Part shown: positions 38,557 to 47,048 of the stretch, piece after piece
Position numbering within the stretch: position 1 is the first letter of the stretch
Layout of the letters: each line of letters starts with the position of its first letter
Origin: Rhodanobacter sp. T12-5
Lineage (GTDB): Bacteria > Pseudomonadota > Gammaproteobacteria > Xanthomonadales > Rhodanobacteraceae
Assembly (NCBI RefSeq): GCF_008329435.1
Contig: NZ_NPKN01000010.1
Coordinates: 60,243 to 124,242, forward strand
Length of the DNA stretch: 64,000 nucleotides
Direction: 5' to 3'
Program-made: the position numbers and the translations under genes
The notes under the pieces: generated by a model
Databases searched by the model: none
What the model saw: only the letters and a program-made list of their open reading frames with translations
What the model was told of the DNA's origin: nothing

Positions 38557-39870
38557 ATGCCAAACCCTTCCCACACTGCGCTGGACGTCATCCGCAACGA
38601 AGCCCTTCGACTGGATGGCGACGAGCACGATTACGATGCCCTGCTCGACAGCGTCGGGGGGCGGAGCCTGGTGTTGCTCGGTGAAGCCACGCACGGTACC
38701 CGGGAGTTTTACCGGATGCGTGCCGAGCTGACGCTTCGCCTGGTGGTCGAGCAGGGATTCGATGCGATCGCCGTGGAGGCGGACTGGCCCGATGCCTATC
38801 GCCTGAACCTGTTCGTGCGCGGCGAAGGACACGATCAGTCTGCGCGATCCGCATTCGACGATTTCCAGCGTTTCCCGCGCTGGATGTGGCGCAACGAAGA
38901 AGTCCTGCGCTTCGTGGAGCGCCTTCGCGACATCAACATGACACGGCAGGCCAGCGAGCGCATCGGCTTCTACGGCCTCGACATGTACAGCATGTACCGG
39001 TCGGCCAATGCGGTTGTCGACTATCTTTCGACGGTTGACGAGGAACAGGCGGCCATCGCCAGGAAGCAATACGCCGCACTCGACCATGTCCGCGATCCGC
39101 AGCGCTATGGCTACGAGGCAGTGCTGGGCCTTCGCCCCGATTGCCGCGAGGGGGTGCGACAGCGATTGCTGGACCTGTGGACGCTGGCCCCGGAGTACCT
39201 GTCTGCTGACGGCCGTGGCGCCGTGGATGCGTATTTTTTCGCCGAGCGCAACGCCCACGTCGTGGCCAGCGCCGAAAGCTATTACCGCGCCATGTTCGGA
39301 TCGAGGGCGGCGAGCTGGAACGTGCGCGACGAACACATGGTGCAAACCCTGTTCGCCCTGCAGGCGCACCTGCGCGCGCTCGGCAGTGCCGGCAAGGTGG
39401 TGGTGTGGGCGCACAACTCGCATCTCGGCGATGCGCGTGCCACGGAAATGTCCCGTGCCGGCGAATGGAACGTCGGCCAGCTGGTCCGCGAGAGGGCAGG
39501 TGCCGAGGCGGCATGGCTGGTCGGCTTCACGACCTACACCGGCACGGTGACGGCGGCCTATGAGTGGGACGGCGAGGCCGAGTGCCGTCAGGTCAAGGTG
39601 GCAAGACCGGACAGTTACGAGGACTTGTTCCATCGCACCCGGCTGGACCGCTTTTACCTGCCGATGCAGGAAGAAGCAGCGCGCGTGTTGCGCGAGCCCC
39701 TGCTGGAGCGGGCCATCGGCGTGCTGTACCGCCCGGATACCGAGTACGAAAGCCACTATTTCAAGGCGTCGATCGCCGCGCAGTTCGACGCGGTGTTCCA
39801 TCTCGATGAAACCTCCGCGGTCGAACCGCTGGACACGGCAGCCTCACGGCGTGAAATGCAACCTGTGTAA
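38557..39870 (+). CDS. Erythromycin-esterase-like protein
   Basis: The 437-residue protein of the Ere superfamily shows the characteristic LLGEATHGTREFYRMRAEL and FDAIAVEADWPDAYRLN, the VWAHNSHLGDARATEM segment and a C-terminal DTEYESHYFKASIAAQFDAV. Glu and His residues of the presumed metal-independent active site are present. Many members of this family in stress loci have no shown antibiotic role, so resistance should not be assumed. It follows hsp20 by 79 bp and lacks an FNR box of its own. Confidence 0.8.
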   Translation: MPNPSHTALDVIRNEALRLDGDEHDYDALLDSVGGRSLVLLGEATHGTREFYRMRAELTLRLVVEQGFDAIAVEADWPDAYRLNLFVRGEGHDQSARSAFDDFQRFPRWMWRNEEVLRFVERLRDINMTRQASERIGFYGLDMYSMYRSANAVVDYLSTVDEEQAAIARKQYAALDHVRDPQRYGYEAVLGLRPDCREGVRQRLLDLWTLAPEYLSADGRGAVDAYFFAERNAHVVASAESYYRAMFGSRAASWNVRDEHMVQTLFALQAHLRALGSAGKVVVWAHNSHLGDARATEMSRAGEWNVGQLVRERAGAEAAWLVGFTTYTGTVTAAYEWDGEAECRQVKVARPDSYEDLFHRTRLDRFYLPMQEEAARVLREPLLERAIGVLYRPDTEYESHYFKASIAAQFDAVFHLDETSAVEPLDTAASRREMQPV

Positions 39871-39960
39871 CGTGCCCCGCATGGGCGCCGGATGAAGCAT
39901 CGGTTCGCCGGAGGGTTTGCGAGGAACGCCGCGAGCCGGCAGACCAGAGCAACCCCGGTA

Positions 39961-39974
39961 GTGATCTGGATCAA
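39961..39974 (+). promoter_or_regulatory. FNR/Anr-type box upstream of usp
   Basis: GTGATCTGGATCAA, 9/10 match, centred 68.5 nt before the usp start at 40036. Confidence 0.6.
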
Positions 39975-40035
39975 GGTGGCCGTTGCGTGGGCAACCCACG
40001 ATTCGGGTGCGCTCGATTCGTCCAGGCAGGTATAT

Positions 40036-40836
40036 ATGCTCGAACTCACCGTCAATATCGACATTCGCGAGATCGATTCAACGCTGATCCGGTTCGCCTT
40101 TGGCTTGGCTCGCCAATACGACGCTCACCTGACCGGTCTTCAGATCGTCTCGCTGGATACCACGTCGCTGGTGCTCCCCGATGCCTTGATCGCCCTCAAT
40201 GAAGATGAGCAGGATGCCCACAGGCGGCGCGACTGGTGGCGCGAACTTTGCCGAGGCCACGGCGTAGATGGAAGCTGGGAAGTCGTTCGCGGCTACTACC
40301 AGAGTGTCATCGAACGGCAGGCCAGCTTGTCCGACCTGATGATCGGCAGCCTCTGCACCAAGGACACCTTCCCGCTATCGGGCCTCGGTCCGTTGAGCAG
40401 GTCATTGCTTTCAGGTGGCATCCCCGTGTTGCTGGTGCCCGAGGCCTGGGCAAGCGATCCGGGCGTGCGCAAGGTGACGATCGCATGGAACGGTTCCGTG
40501 GAGGCAGCGCGAGCGGTCAAGGCGGCGCTGCCGCTGCTGCGCAAAGCGGAGAAAGTCATGGTGCTGGACGGAGAAGACGTGTCGGAGGCCGGCAGGCATC
40601 GCGCGCCGCTGCCATTGCGGAAATGGCTGGAACGTCAGGATCTGCCGGTGCAATGGCAATCGATCGATCCATTGCGCGGGAATGGAAGGGCGATTCACGA
40701 ACAAGCGAAGTCCATGGAGGCCGACTTGCTGGTCATGGGAGCCTGGGGGCATTCGCGCATGAGCGAATGGATACTGGGCGGCATCACGCGCCATATGCTT
40801 CAGCACAGCGAAATCTCTCTGCTGCTGGCTCACTGA
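40036..40836 (+). CDS. Universal stress protein, tandem-domain type
   Basis: The 266-residue protein has two Usp-like halves. The second has VRKVTIAWNGSVEAARAVKA and the loop MGAWGHSRMSEWILGGITRHML. It is a paralogue of the protein at 21210. The start at ATG 40036 is preceded by AGG; the upstream frame to 39892 overlaps the FNR box and is rejected. It is followed 37 bp later by a P-type ATPase, probably in the same transcript. Confidence 0.85.
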   Translation: MLELTVNIDIREIDSTLIRFAFGLARQYDAHLTGLQIVSLDTTSLVLPDALIALNEDEQDAHRRRDWWRELCRGHGVDGSWEVVRGYYQSVIERQASLSDLMIGSLCTKDTFPLSGLGPLSRSLLSGGIPVLLVPEAWASDPGVRKVTIAWNGSVEAARAVKAALPLLRKAEKVMVLDGEDVSEAGRHRAPLPLRKWLERQDLPVQWQSIDPLRGNGRAIHEQAKSMEADLLVMGAWGHSRMSEWILGGITRHMLQHSEISLLLAH

Positions 40837-40873
40837 ACACTGGAACCCGTGGCGAACGAAGCGGAGTGCCGTC

Positions 40874-43396
40874 GTGAATGCTGTTGATCCGCTGCCTCCT
40901 ACTGGTAGTGGCCTGAGCCAGGCCGAAGCCAAGGCGAGACTGGATCGATACGGTCCCAATACCCTGCCTGACAGCAAGCCGAAATCGCTATGGTCGATCG
41001 CGCGCGATGTGTTGATCGAGCCGATGTTCCTGATGTTGCTCGTCGCCGGCGGACTCTATCTGGTGCTCGGCGATCTCGCTGAAGCGACATTCCTGTTGAT
41101 GTCGGTGCTGGTGGTCATTGGCATCACGTTGTTGCAGGAGCGCAAGACGCAAAGGGCACTGGAAGCGTTGCGCGATTTGTCGGCGCCACACGCGCGTGTC
41201 GTTCGCAACGGACATGAAGCGCGCATCCCTTCCGCCGAAGTGGTCGTGGACGACGTGCTCTCGCTGCGCGAGGGCGACCGCATCGCGGCCGATGCCACAC
41301 TGCTGGGCGGCTACCTGGAAGCAGACGAGTCCCTTCTGACAGGAGAGTCGGTGCCCGTTCGCAAGATCCCCGATCCCGGCGACAGCAGCATCTTCGCCGG
41401 CACCGTGGTGACCAGGGGCCGGGGCATGGCACGGGTGACCGCGACAGCCACCGCCACCGCGCTTGGTCGCGTCGGGCAGGCCCTGAGTTCGACCATGGAG
41501 GTGACGTCCGGACTCCAGCGCGCTTCGCGGCGCCTGGTGCGCCGCTTTGCGGTGGCCGCCATGGTCTGTGCGATCAGTCTCTGGCTGCTGAACTGGCTAT
41601 GGGACGGGCATGGCCTGGTGGACAGCCTGTTGTCGGGTATCGCGCTGGCCATGGCGATATTGCCCGAGGAATTTCCCGTCATCCTGACCGTATTTCTTGC
41701 CCTGGGCGCGTGGCGCATCGCCAGGCAAAAGGTGCTCACGCGCCGGATCTCGGCCGTCGAGGCCCTGGGCGCCATCACCGTTCTTGCAGTGGACAAGACC
41801 GGCACCTTGACGCAGAACCGGATGCGGGTGGCCGAACTGCATGTCGGTCGGCACAGCTTTCCTGCCGCCGAGGCGGGCCTGCCCCCCGAGTTTCACGCAC
41901 TGGTACGTTTCGCGCTGCTGGCGACCCCTGCGGACTCCACCGATCCGATGGAGCAGGCCATCCGCCTGTTCGGTGCAGAAAGGCTCGACGCGGGGGCGCA
42001 TGCACTGACCAAGGCCGCGGCAGTGAAGGAATACGGACTGGATCCGGAGCTTCTCGCCATGACGCGGGCATTCCGCGAGGCGCCCAACGAGCCCTACCTG
42101 CTCAGCGCCAAGGGCGCGCCGGAGGCAGTCATCGAACTTTGCGGCCTCACGGCGGCCGAGCAGGATGTACTGGGCAGCGAGGTGCACGCCATGGCGGAGC
42201 GCGGCCTGCGGGTGATCGGCGTCGCGGCTGGAACCTGGGGCGAGGGCGATTGGCCGGCGACCCAGCGCGGCTTCCGCTACCGATTCATCGGGCTGGTCGG
42301 CCTGATCGATCCGCCCAGGCCCGCGGCCGCCGGGGCCATCGCCGAATGCCATGCAGCCGGCATCAGGGTCATCATGATGACCGGTGATCATCAAGCCACC
42401 GCGCGGGCCATCGCTGCCCAGGTAGGACTGAGCCTTGCGCCAAAGCTGATCACCGGCGCGGAAATGGAAGCGCTCACCGACGAACAGCTCGGCGAACGGT
42501 TGCGCCACGTCGACGTCTGCGCGCGTGTGCAGCCGACCCAGAAACTGCGCCTGGTGAGAACCCTGCAGCAGCAAGGCGAGGTCGTCGGCATGACTGGCGA
42601 TGGCGTCAACGATGCGCCCGCACTCAAGGCGGCGAATGTTGGCGTGGCCATGGGCGAACGCGGCACAGACGTGGCGCGCGAGGCGGCATCACTGGTACTG
42701 CTCGACGACGACTTCGCCAGCCTGGTGGTGGCGGTTCGTCAAGGACGGAGAATCTACGACAACATCACCAAGGCGACCCGCTTCGTGGTGGCAGTACACA
42801 TCCCGGTCGTGGCGCTCGCCCTGGTGCCCAGCCTGCTGCATTGGCCGATTCTTTTGATGCCGGTACAGATCGTTCTGCTGGAATTGCTGATCGACCCGGC
42901 CTGCTCCATCGTCTTCGAGTCGGCAAAGGCCTCTCCGGCGATCATGCGACGCCCGCCGCGACCCATTGGCGAGTCTCCCTTTCGGGGTGTCAACCTCGGC
43001 TACGGCATCGCGCAGGGCATGGGCCTGGCCGCGGTCCTGCTGCTTGGCTACGCGTTCGCACTGGGGCGCGGCATCGGGATCGAGCAAGGGCGCGCGGCGG
43101 TCTACGTCGGCCTGATCGTGGCAGTGTTCCTGTTGACGCTCGCCAACCACGATCTCAGTCATGCCCTGTGGCGCGGAAGGTTGGCGGACAACCCCTGGCT
43201 GCTGCGCATGCTCGGAGGAGTGGGCTTGATGCTGGCAGGCATCGTCAGTATTCCAGCGCTGCGTAGCATGCTGGGTTTTGGCGCGCCCGATGCGACCACG
43301 CTGGTGTTCGGGTCATTCATGCTGGCGGGGTGCGTCATATGGCTGGAAGCCGTGCGCCACCTCACGCGCCACACGTCGCTGGCCATCATCGAGTGA
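40874..43396 (+). CDS. Cation-translocating P-type ATPase (P2-like)
   Basis: The 840-residue pump has all P-type motifs: LLTGESVPV in the actuator domain, ILPEEFPVILTVFLALGA in M4 (PEEFP instead of the PEGLP of SERCA pumps), VLAVDKTGTLTQNRMRV with the phosphorylated Asp, SAKGAPEAVIELCG for nucleotide binding, MMTGDHQATARAI and GMTGDGVNDAPALKAANVG. About ten membrane helices are expected, with four C-terminal. It uses a GTG at 40874 as start. Ion specificity cannot be read from the sequence; Ca2+, Mn2+ or monovalent cations are possible. Confidence 0.88.
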   Translation: MNAVDPLPPTGSGLSQAEAKARLDRYGPNTLPDSKPKSLWSIARDVLIEPMFLMLLVAGGLYLVLGDLAEATFLLMSVLVVIGITLLQERKTQRALEALRDLSAPHARVVRNGHEARIPSAEVVVDDVLSLREGDRIAADATLLGGYLEADESLLTGESVPVRKIPDPGDSSIFAGTVVTRGRGMARVTATATATALGRVGQALSSTMEVTSGLQRASRRLVRRFAVAAMVCAISLWLLNWLWDGHGLVDSLLSGIALAMAILPEEFPVILTVFLALGAWRIARQKVLTRRISAVEALGAITVLAVDKTGTLTQNRMRVAELHVGRHSFPAAEAGLPPEFHALVRFALLATPADSTDPMEQAIRLFGAERLDAGAHALTKAAAVKEYGLDPELLAMTRAFREAPNEPYLLSAKGAPEAVIELCGLTAAEQDVLGSEVHAMAERGLRVIGVAAGTWGEGDWPATQRGFRYRFIGLVGLIDPPRPAAAGAIAECHAAGIRVIMMTGDHQATARAIAAQVGLSLAPKLITGAEMEALTDEQLGERLRHVDVCARVQPTQKLRLVRTLQQQGEVVGMTGDGVNDAPALKAANVGVAMGERGTDVAREAASLVLLDDDFASLVVAVRQGRRIYDNITKATRFVVAVHIPVVALALVPSLLHWPILLMPVQIVLLELLIDPACSIVFESAKASPAIMRRPPRPIGESPFRGVNLGYGIAQGMGLAAVLLLGYAFALGRGIGIEQGRAAVYVGLIVAVFLLTLANHDLSHALWRGRLADNPWLLRMLGGVGLMLAGIVSIPALRSMLGFGAPDATTLVFGSFMLAGCVIWLEAVRHLTRHTSLAIIE

Positions 43397-43421
43397 AGAC
43401 GGCGGGGCCGACGTCATCGCG

Positions 43422-43435
43422 TTGACGCAGATCAA
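43422..43435 (+). promoter_or_regulatory. FNR/Anr-type box upstream of usp
   Basis: TTGACGCAGATCAA, 9/10 match, centred 99 nt before the usp at 43528, with TCATAG as a -10-like element. Confidence 0.6.
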
Positions 43436-43527
43436 CACCAGCGGGTGATTTTGCCAGTTTCATAGGGGCGACGAACCCGAAGGCCATTGGCGCTTTTGGG
43501 CAAACGCAGCCTACCTGGAGACAGCCT

Positions 43528-43941
43528 ATGAAAGTCCTCCTGCCCGTGGACGGAAGTGCCGTCAACGCCCGCGCGGCCCGATACCTGGTGAAGCATTGGC
43601 CCGAGGGCGCGCAGGTGACTCTGCTCAATGTGGATGTGCCTTTGAACGAACACGTCACTGGCCATCTGGATGCGCAGAGCTTGGCCAAGTTCCGCACCGA
43701 CAATGGCAACGCGGCCTTGAGGCGGGCGCGTCGGATACTGAAGGATGCAGGTCACATTCACGACGAGAAACTGCTCGTCGGCGACCCTGGTGCCGAGATC
43801 ATCGACGTGGCCAAGCGAGGAAAGTACGACCTCATTGTCATGGGGTCGCATGGGCGCGGAGTATTGAAGAGCCTCTTCCTCGGCTCGGTGGTGGTCAAGG
43901 TGCTGGCGAACTCCACGGTGCCGGTCCTGGTGATTCGCTGA
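43528..43941 (+). CDS. Universal stress protein, ATP-binding type
   Basis: The 137-residue single-domain Usp has MKVLLPVDGSAVNARAARYL and an intact nucleotide loop MGSHGRGVLKSLFLGSVVVKVL (GxxG-9x-GS), so ATP binding is predicted. This is unlike the altered loop of the usp at 19577. Stand-alone gene with its own FNR box. Confidence 0.92.
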   Translation: MKVLLPVDGSAVNARAARYLVKHWPEGAQVTLLNVDVPLNEHVTGHLDAQSLAKFRTDNGNAALRRARRILKDAGHIHDEKLLVGDPGAEIIDVAKRGKYDLIVMGSHGRGVLKSLFLGSVVVKVLANSTVPVLVIR

Positions 43942-43992
43942 AAGGAAGCACCCATGTTCCATCTGCCGCCGGTACCCCATCGATGGATGGAA

Positions 43993-44007
43993 CGGGCGCT
44001 TCGCCCG
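43993..44007. terminator. GC-rich hairpin between usp and DUF3775 genes
   Basis: CGGGCG-CTT-CGCCCG is a perfect 6-bp stem between convergent genes. There is no T-run, so intrinsic termination is doubtful. Confidence 0.35.
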
Positions 44008-44048
44008 AAGCCGGGATCAGGGCTTGCCGGCATGGACGGCAGCGTCCG

Positions 44049-44531
44049 TCATGAGGCGTTCCCGCCTTGCTGCGGCGGCGCCAGGTCGGCCCGCTTGTCG
44101 GAAAACCCGAGTGTCGACAGGCCTTCTTCCAGGAGGCCGCTCGCCATCGACATGCCAAGCAGGTAGTCAGCCGTCCGTGCGTTGTGCGCCTCGGCGGCTT
44201 CCTGCCGAATCGCCGGCCAGTCGGATGCCGAGCAGTTGTCGCGACCAAGCCAGGTCAATGCCACCAAGTCGATTTGCTGGTCCTCCGGCAGATCATCGAT
44301 AGCCGTGCGAAGCTCCTGGAGCACGGCCGCATCCTCGTATTCGTTTTCCCGCTCGCGGAGCGCGTCGACGTCCTGGGAATCCAGTGGAGCGGGGTCTTCC
44401 GCCGGTTCGGCGAGCATGTCCCTGCTGTCGTACTCACGGAGTTTCTCGATGATGAAGCAGACGGTGTCGACCGGTATCGACAATGTCGTCTCGGGCGTGT
44501 TCGCCGGTGGTTCGGCCGTAGGTTGGGTCAT
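44049..44531 (-). CDS. DUF3775 family protein
   Basis: The 160-residue acidic protein has the DUF3775 pattern: SIPVDTVCFIIEKLREYDSR early, then a linker, then LRTAIDDLPEDQQIDLVALT with WLGRDN. It has no signal peptide or membrane segment. Function unknown. It is cotranscribed with the nitroreductase (15 bp apart), whose promoter region carries FNR-type boxes. Confidence 0.7.
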   Translation of the reverse strand: MTQPTAEPPANTPETTLSIPVDTVCFIIEKLREYDSRDMLAEPAEDPAPLDSQDVDALRERENEYEDAAVLQELRTAIDDLPEDQQIDLVALTWLGRDNCSASDWPAIRQEAAEAHNARTADYLLGMSMASGLLEEGLSTLGFSDKRADLAPPQQGGNAS

Positions 44532-44545
44532 GTGGTTCTTCCGGT

Positions 44546-45220
44546 TCAGCTGGCCGGATCGGTCCAGCCTTTCGGATAGCCGACCGTCTGGACGAAGGTG
44601 ATGAACTGCCTGTCATCCAGTTTCATGGCCTGTGCCAGTTTCTTCGGGTCGAACGCGCCGCGGAACACCGTGCCCAGACCTTCGGAGGCGCAAAACAGGT
44701 AGACGTTCTGTCCGATGAAGGCGGCATCGACCGAGGCGTACAATCGCTGGTCCTCGGCGACCACGTCGCGCATGCGCTCGCCGTGCGCCACGTAGACAAG
44801 TTCCACCGGAGCTTCGCTGACGAAATCCTGCAGCCCGGTCGCCGCCCGGATATCCGTAGCCAGGCAAGGCAGCAACTCATGCTGTCCCGGGGCGTAGATC
44901 CACACGCCATCGGCCATCGCCACATATATATCGATGACCATGACATGCCGCCAGTAGGGCGCCGTGCGATCGCCCGTTTCCGACCGATTGATGCCGAACG
45001 CCGCCCACAACAGTTCCGATAGCAACCTGACGGGCAGGGCACGGTTGTCGTATTCACGTGTCGAATGGCGCAATCGCAGGGCATCGATCAGCGGCAGTCC
45101 GCCATGCGTGCGTATCGGCGGCAGCACGCGGGCCTGCGATGGTGGCGATGCCGTATCCGGGGTTGCGCTTACCGCGCCGGCGGTTGTCACGCCTTTGTCG
45201 ATCTTTTGCTTGAGTGCCAT
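44546..45220 (-). CDS. Nitroreductase-family (SagB-like) oxidoreductase
   Basis: The 224-residue FMN-dependent nitroreductase-fold protein has LIDALRLRHSTREYDNRALP (the FMN-contacting R-x-S-x-R segment), LLSELLWAAFGINR, SVDAAFIGQNVYLFCASEGL and a C-terminal VGYPKG. The arrangement is nearest the SagB-type subgroup. An Ala/Thr-rich tail at the N-terminus precedes the domain. Substrate unknown. Its start region faces the phosphorylase gene, with two FNR-type boxes in the gap. Confidence 0.8.
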   Translation of the reverse strand: MALKQKIDKGVTTAGAVSATPDTASPPSQARVLPPIRTHGGLPLIDALRLRHSTREYDNRALPVRLLSELLWAAFGINRSETGDRTAPYWRHVMVIDIYVAMADGVWIYAPGQHELLPCLATDIRAATGLQDFVSEAPVELVYVAHGERMRDVVAEDQRLYASVDAAFIGQNVYLFCASEGLGTVFRGAFDPKKLAQAMKLDDRQFITFVQTVGYPKGWTDPAS

Positions 45221-45402
45221 GGCCCTGACTCCCGTTCTCGGCCGCGCCTCGCATCAACCCACTGGGATCGTGGAAACGCAAGGGATATTTACTACCCCGT
45301 ACGACCGCGCTTGTTGATGTGGCTCAATATCCCGCGTCGGGCAGTGGCGCCGCGACCGGCTCCAGGCACGGTCCGTAAGCGGCGTGATCCTTCCGGCTGC
45401 AC

Positions 45403-45416
45403 TTGATTTGCGTCAG
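45403..45416 (-). promoter_or_regulatory. FNR-like site in the nitroreductase/phosphorylase gap
   Basis: TTGATTTGCGTCAG, 8/10 match. It lies 183 nt from the nitroreductase start, so its target is uncertain. Confidence 0.35.
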
Positions 45417-45429
45417 CGGCAGCCTCCCA

Positions 45430-45443
45430 TTGATGAAGATCAA
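45430..45443 (+). promoter_or_regulatory. FNR/Anr-type box upstream of the phosphorylase gene
   Basis: TTGATGAAGATCAA, a perfect 10/10 match, centred 67.5 nt before the start at 45504. Confidence 0.7.
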
Positions 45444-45503
45444 GTCGACCGATGCCGAACCGGCGTAAACGAAGAGCGCCACTTATTGCCGGGCCGGCCG
45501 TCC

Positions 45504-47048
45504 ATGTCCGCTGAAACCACAGGCTTCGAAACGTTTCCCCGGCCGCGTCTCGAACCGGGCCACTTGCGCCGCCTCGGCATCGATACCGGGCATGAGCTTG
45601 TCGTCTACCTCAACCGTGATTCGCCGATCTGCCGCAGCGAGGGTTTCGGTGCGCATTCCCGCCTTGAGCTGCGCGTGGGCACGCAGCGGGTGCTGGCGAC
45701 GCTGAACATCGTGCAGGACGGCTTGCTGGGCGCGGACGAGGCCGGGCTGTCCGAGTCGGCATGGCTCGCCGTGCAGCCTGGCGCCGACGAGCGCGTGATC
45801 ATCGCCCATCCGCCCAGCGTGGATTCGCTGGCTTCGGTGCGGGCGAAGATCTATGGCAGGGAGCTGGATGGGTCCGCACTGCACGGGATCATCCAGGACA
45901 TCGTCGGTAACCGGTATTCCTCCATCGAAATGGCCGCGTTCATCACCGCCGCCGGCGGCAATCGCCTCAGCCTCGCGGAAGTCGTCGCGCTGACCAAGGC
46001 CATGGTGCAGACCGGCGCGCAACTGCGCTGGCGGCAGCCGCTGGTGGTCGACAAGCACTGCATCGGCGGGCTCGCCGGCAACCGCACCACGCCCATCGTG
46101 GTGGCGATCGCGGCGGAACTGGGCCTCACGATACCGAAGACGTCCTCGCGTGCGATCACTTCGGCGGCGGGTACTGCCGACACCATGGCGATGCTGGCGC
46201 CCGTCGATCTGGACGAAGCGCAGATACGCCGCGTCGTGGAAACCTGCGGCGGCTGCATTGCCTGGGGCGGCGCCATGAACCTGGCTCCCGCCGACGACAG
46301 GCTGATCCGCATCGAGCGCGCACTGGACATCGACAGTGCCGGCCAGCTGGTGGCGTCCGTGCTGTCGAAGAAGATCGCTGCGGGCTCCACCCATGTGGTG
46401 ATCGACGTGCCGGTCGGGCCGACCGCCAAGGTGCGCGATCACGCGGAGGCGGAGTCGCTGGCCGCGTTGCTGCAGCAGGTCGCGGCCGCGTTCGGCCTGC
46501 AGCTGCGCGTGCTGCTCAGCGACGGCAGTCAGCCGGTGGGGCGGGGCATCGGCCCCGCGTTGGAAGCGCACGACGTGCTGGCGGTGTTGCGCAACGAACC
46601 TCATGCACCACCCGACCTGCGCGCCCATGCCCTGGCTATCGCCGCCGCCGTACTGGAGCTGGCCGGCGTTGCGGATGCCGATGCATCGCTGGCGATGGCG
46701 ACCGCCTGCCTGGAGACGGGCAGGGCGTGGCAGCGCTTCCAATCCATCTGCGCTGCGCAGGGTGGCATGCGCACGCCGGGGAAAGCTGCCTACCAGCAAG
46801 CTGTTCCGGCCGCGCAGCCGGGGCATGTGACGGCGATCGACAACCGCCGCCTGTCCCGCGTCGCCAAGCTGGCCGGCGCGCCTGCCGCGCCGTTGGCCGG
46901 GCTGACGCTGGATGCGCATCTCGGCGAGACGGTGGCGGCCGGGCAGGCGCTATTCACGCTCCACGCGCAAAGTCCCGGCGAGCTGGCTTACGCCATGGAA
47001 TACGTCTCCCGTCACCCCTGCATCGTCTGCGTCGAGGCATCCGCATGA
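45504..47048 (+). CDS. Archaeal-type thymidine/AMP phosphorylase family protein
   Basis: The 514-residue member of the pyrimidine/AMP phosphorylase family carries the extra N-terminal domain of about 80 residues (GIDTGHELVVYLNRDSPICR) found in archaeal AMP phosphorylase and absent from E. coli DeoA. The core shows VVDKHCIGGLAGNRTTPIVV (phosphate loop), KTSSRAITSAAGTADTMAML and CGGCIAWGGAMNLAPADDRL. Known reactions of relatives are thymidine + Pi to thymine and deoxyribose 1-P, or NMP + Pi to base and ribose 1,5-bisphosphate; sequence alone does not decide. It overlaps the PRPP-synthetase gene by ATGA. Confidence 0.85.
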   Translation: MSAETTGFETFPRPRLEPGHLRRLGIDTGHELVVYLNRDSPICRSEGFGAHSRLELRVGTQRVLATLNIVQDGLLGADEAGLSESAWLAVQPGADERVIIAHPPSVDSLASVRAKIYGRELDGSALHGIIQDIVGNRYSSIEMAAFITAAGGNRLSLAEVVALTKAMVQTGAQLRWRQPLVVDKHCIGGLAGNRTTPIVVAIAAELGLTIPKTSSRAITSAAGTADTMAMLAPVDLDEAQIRRVVETCGGCIAWGGAMNLAPADDRLIRIERALDIDSAGQLVASVLSKKIAAGSTHVVIDVPVGPTAKVRDHAEAESLAALLQQVAAAFGLQLRVLLSDGSQPVGRGIGPALEAHDVLAVLRNEPHAPPDLRAHALAIAAAVLELAGVADADASLAMATACLETGRAWQRFQSICAAQGGMRTPGKAAYQQAVPAAQPGHVTAIDNRRLSRVAKLAGAPAAPLAGLTLDAHLGETVAAGQALFTLHAQSPGELAYAMEYVSRHPCIVCVEASA

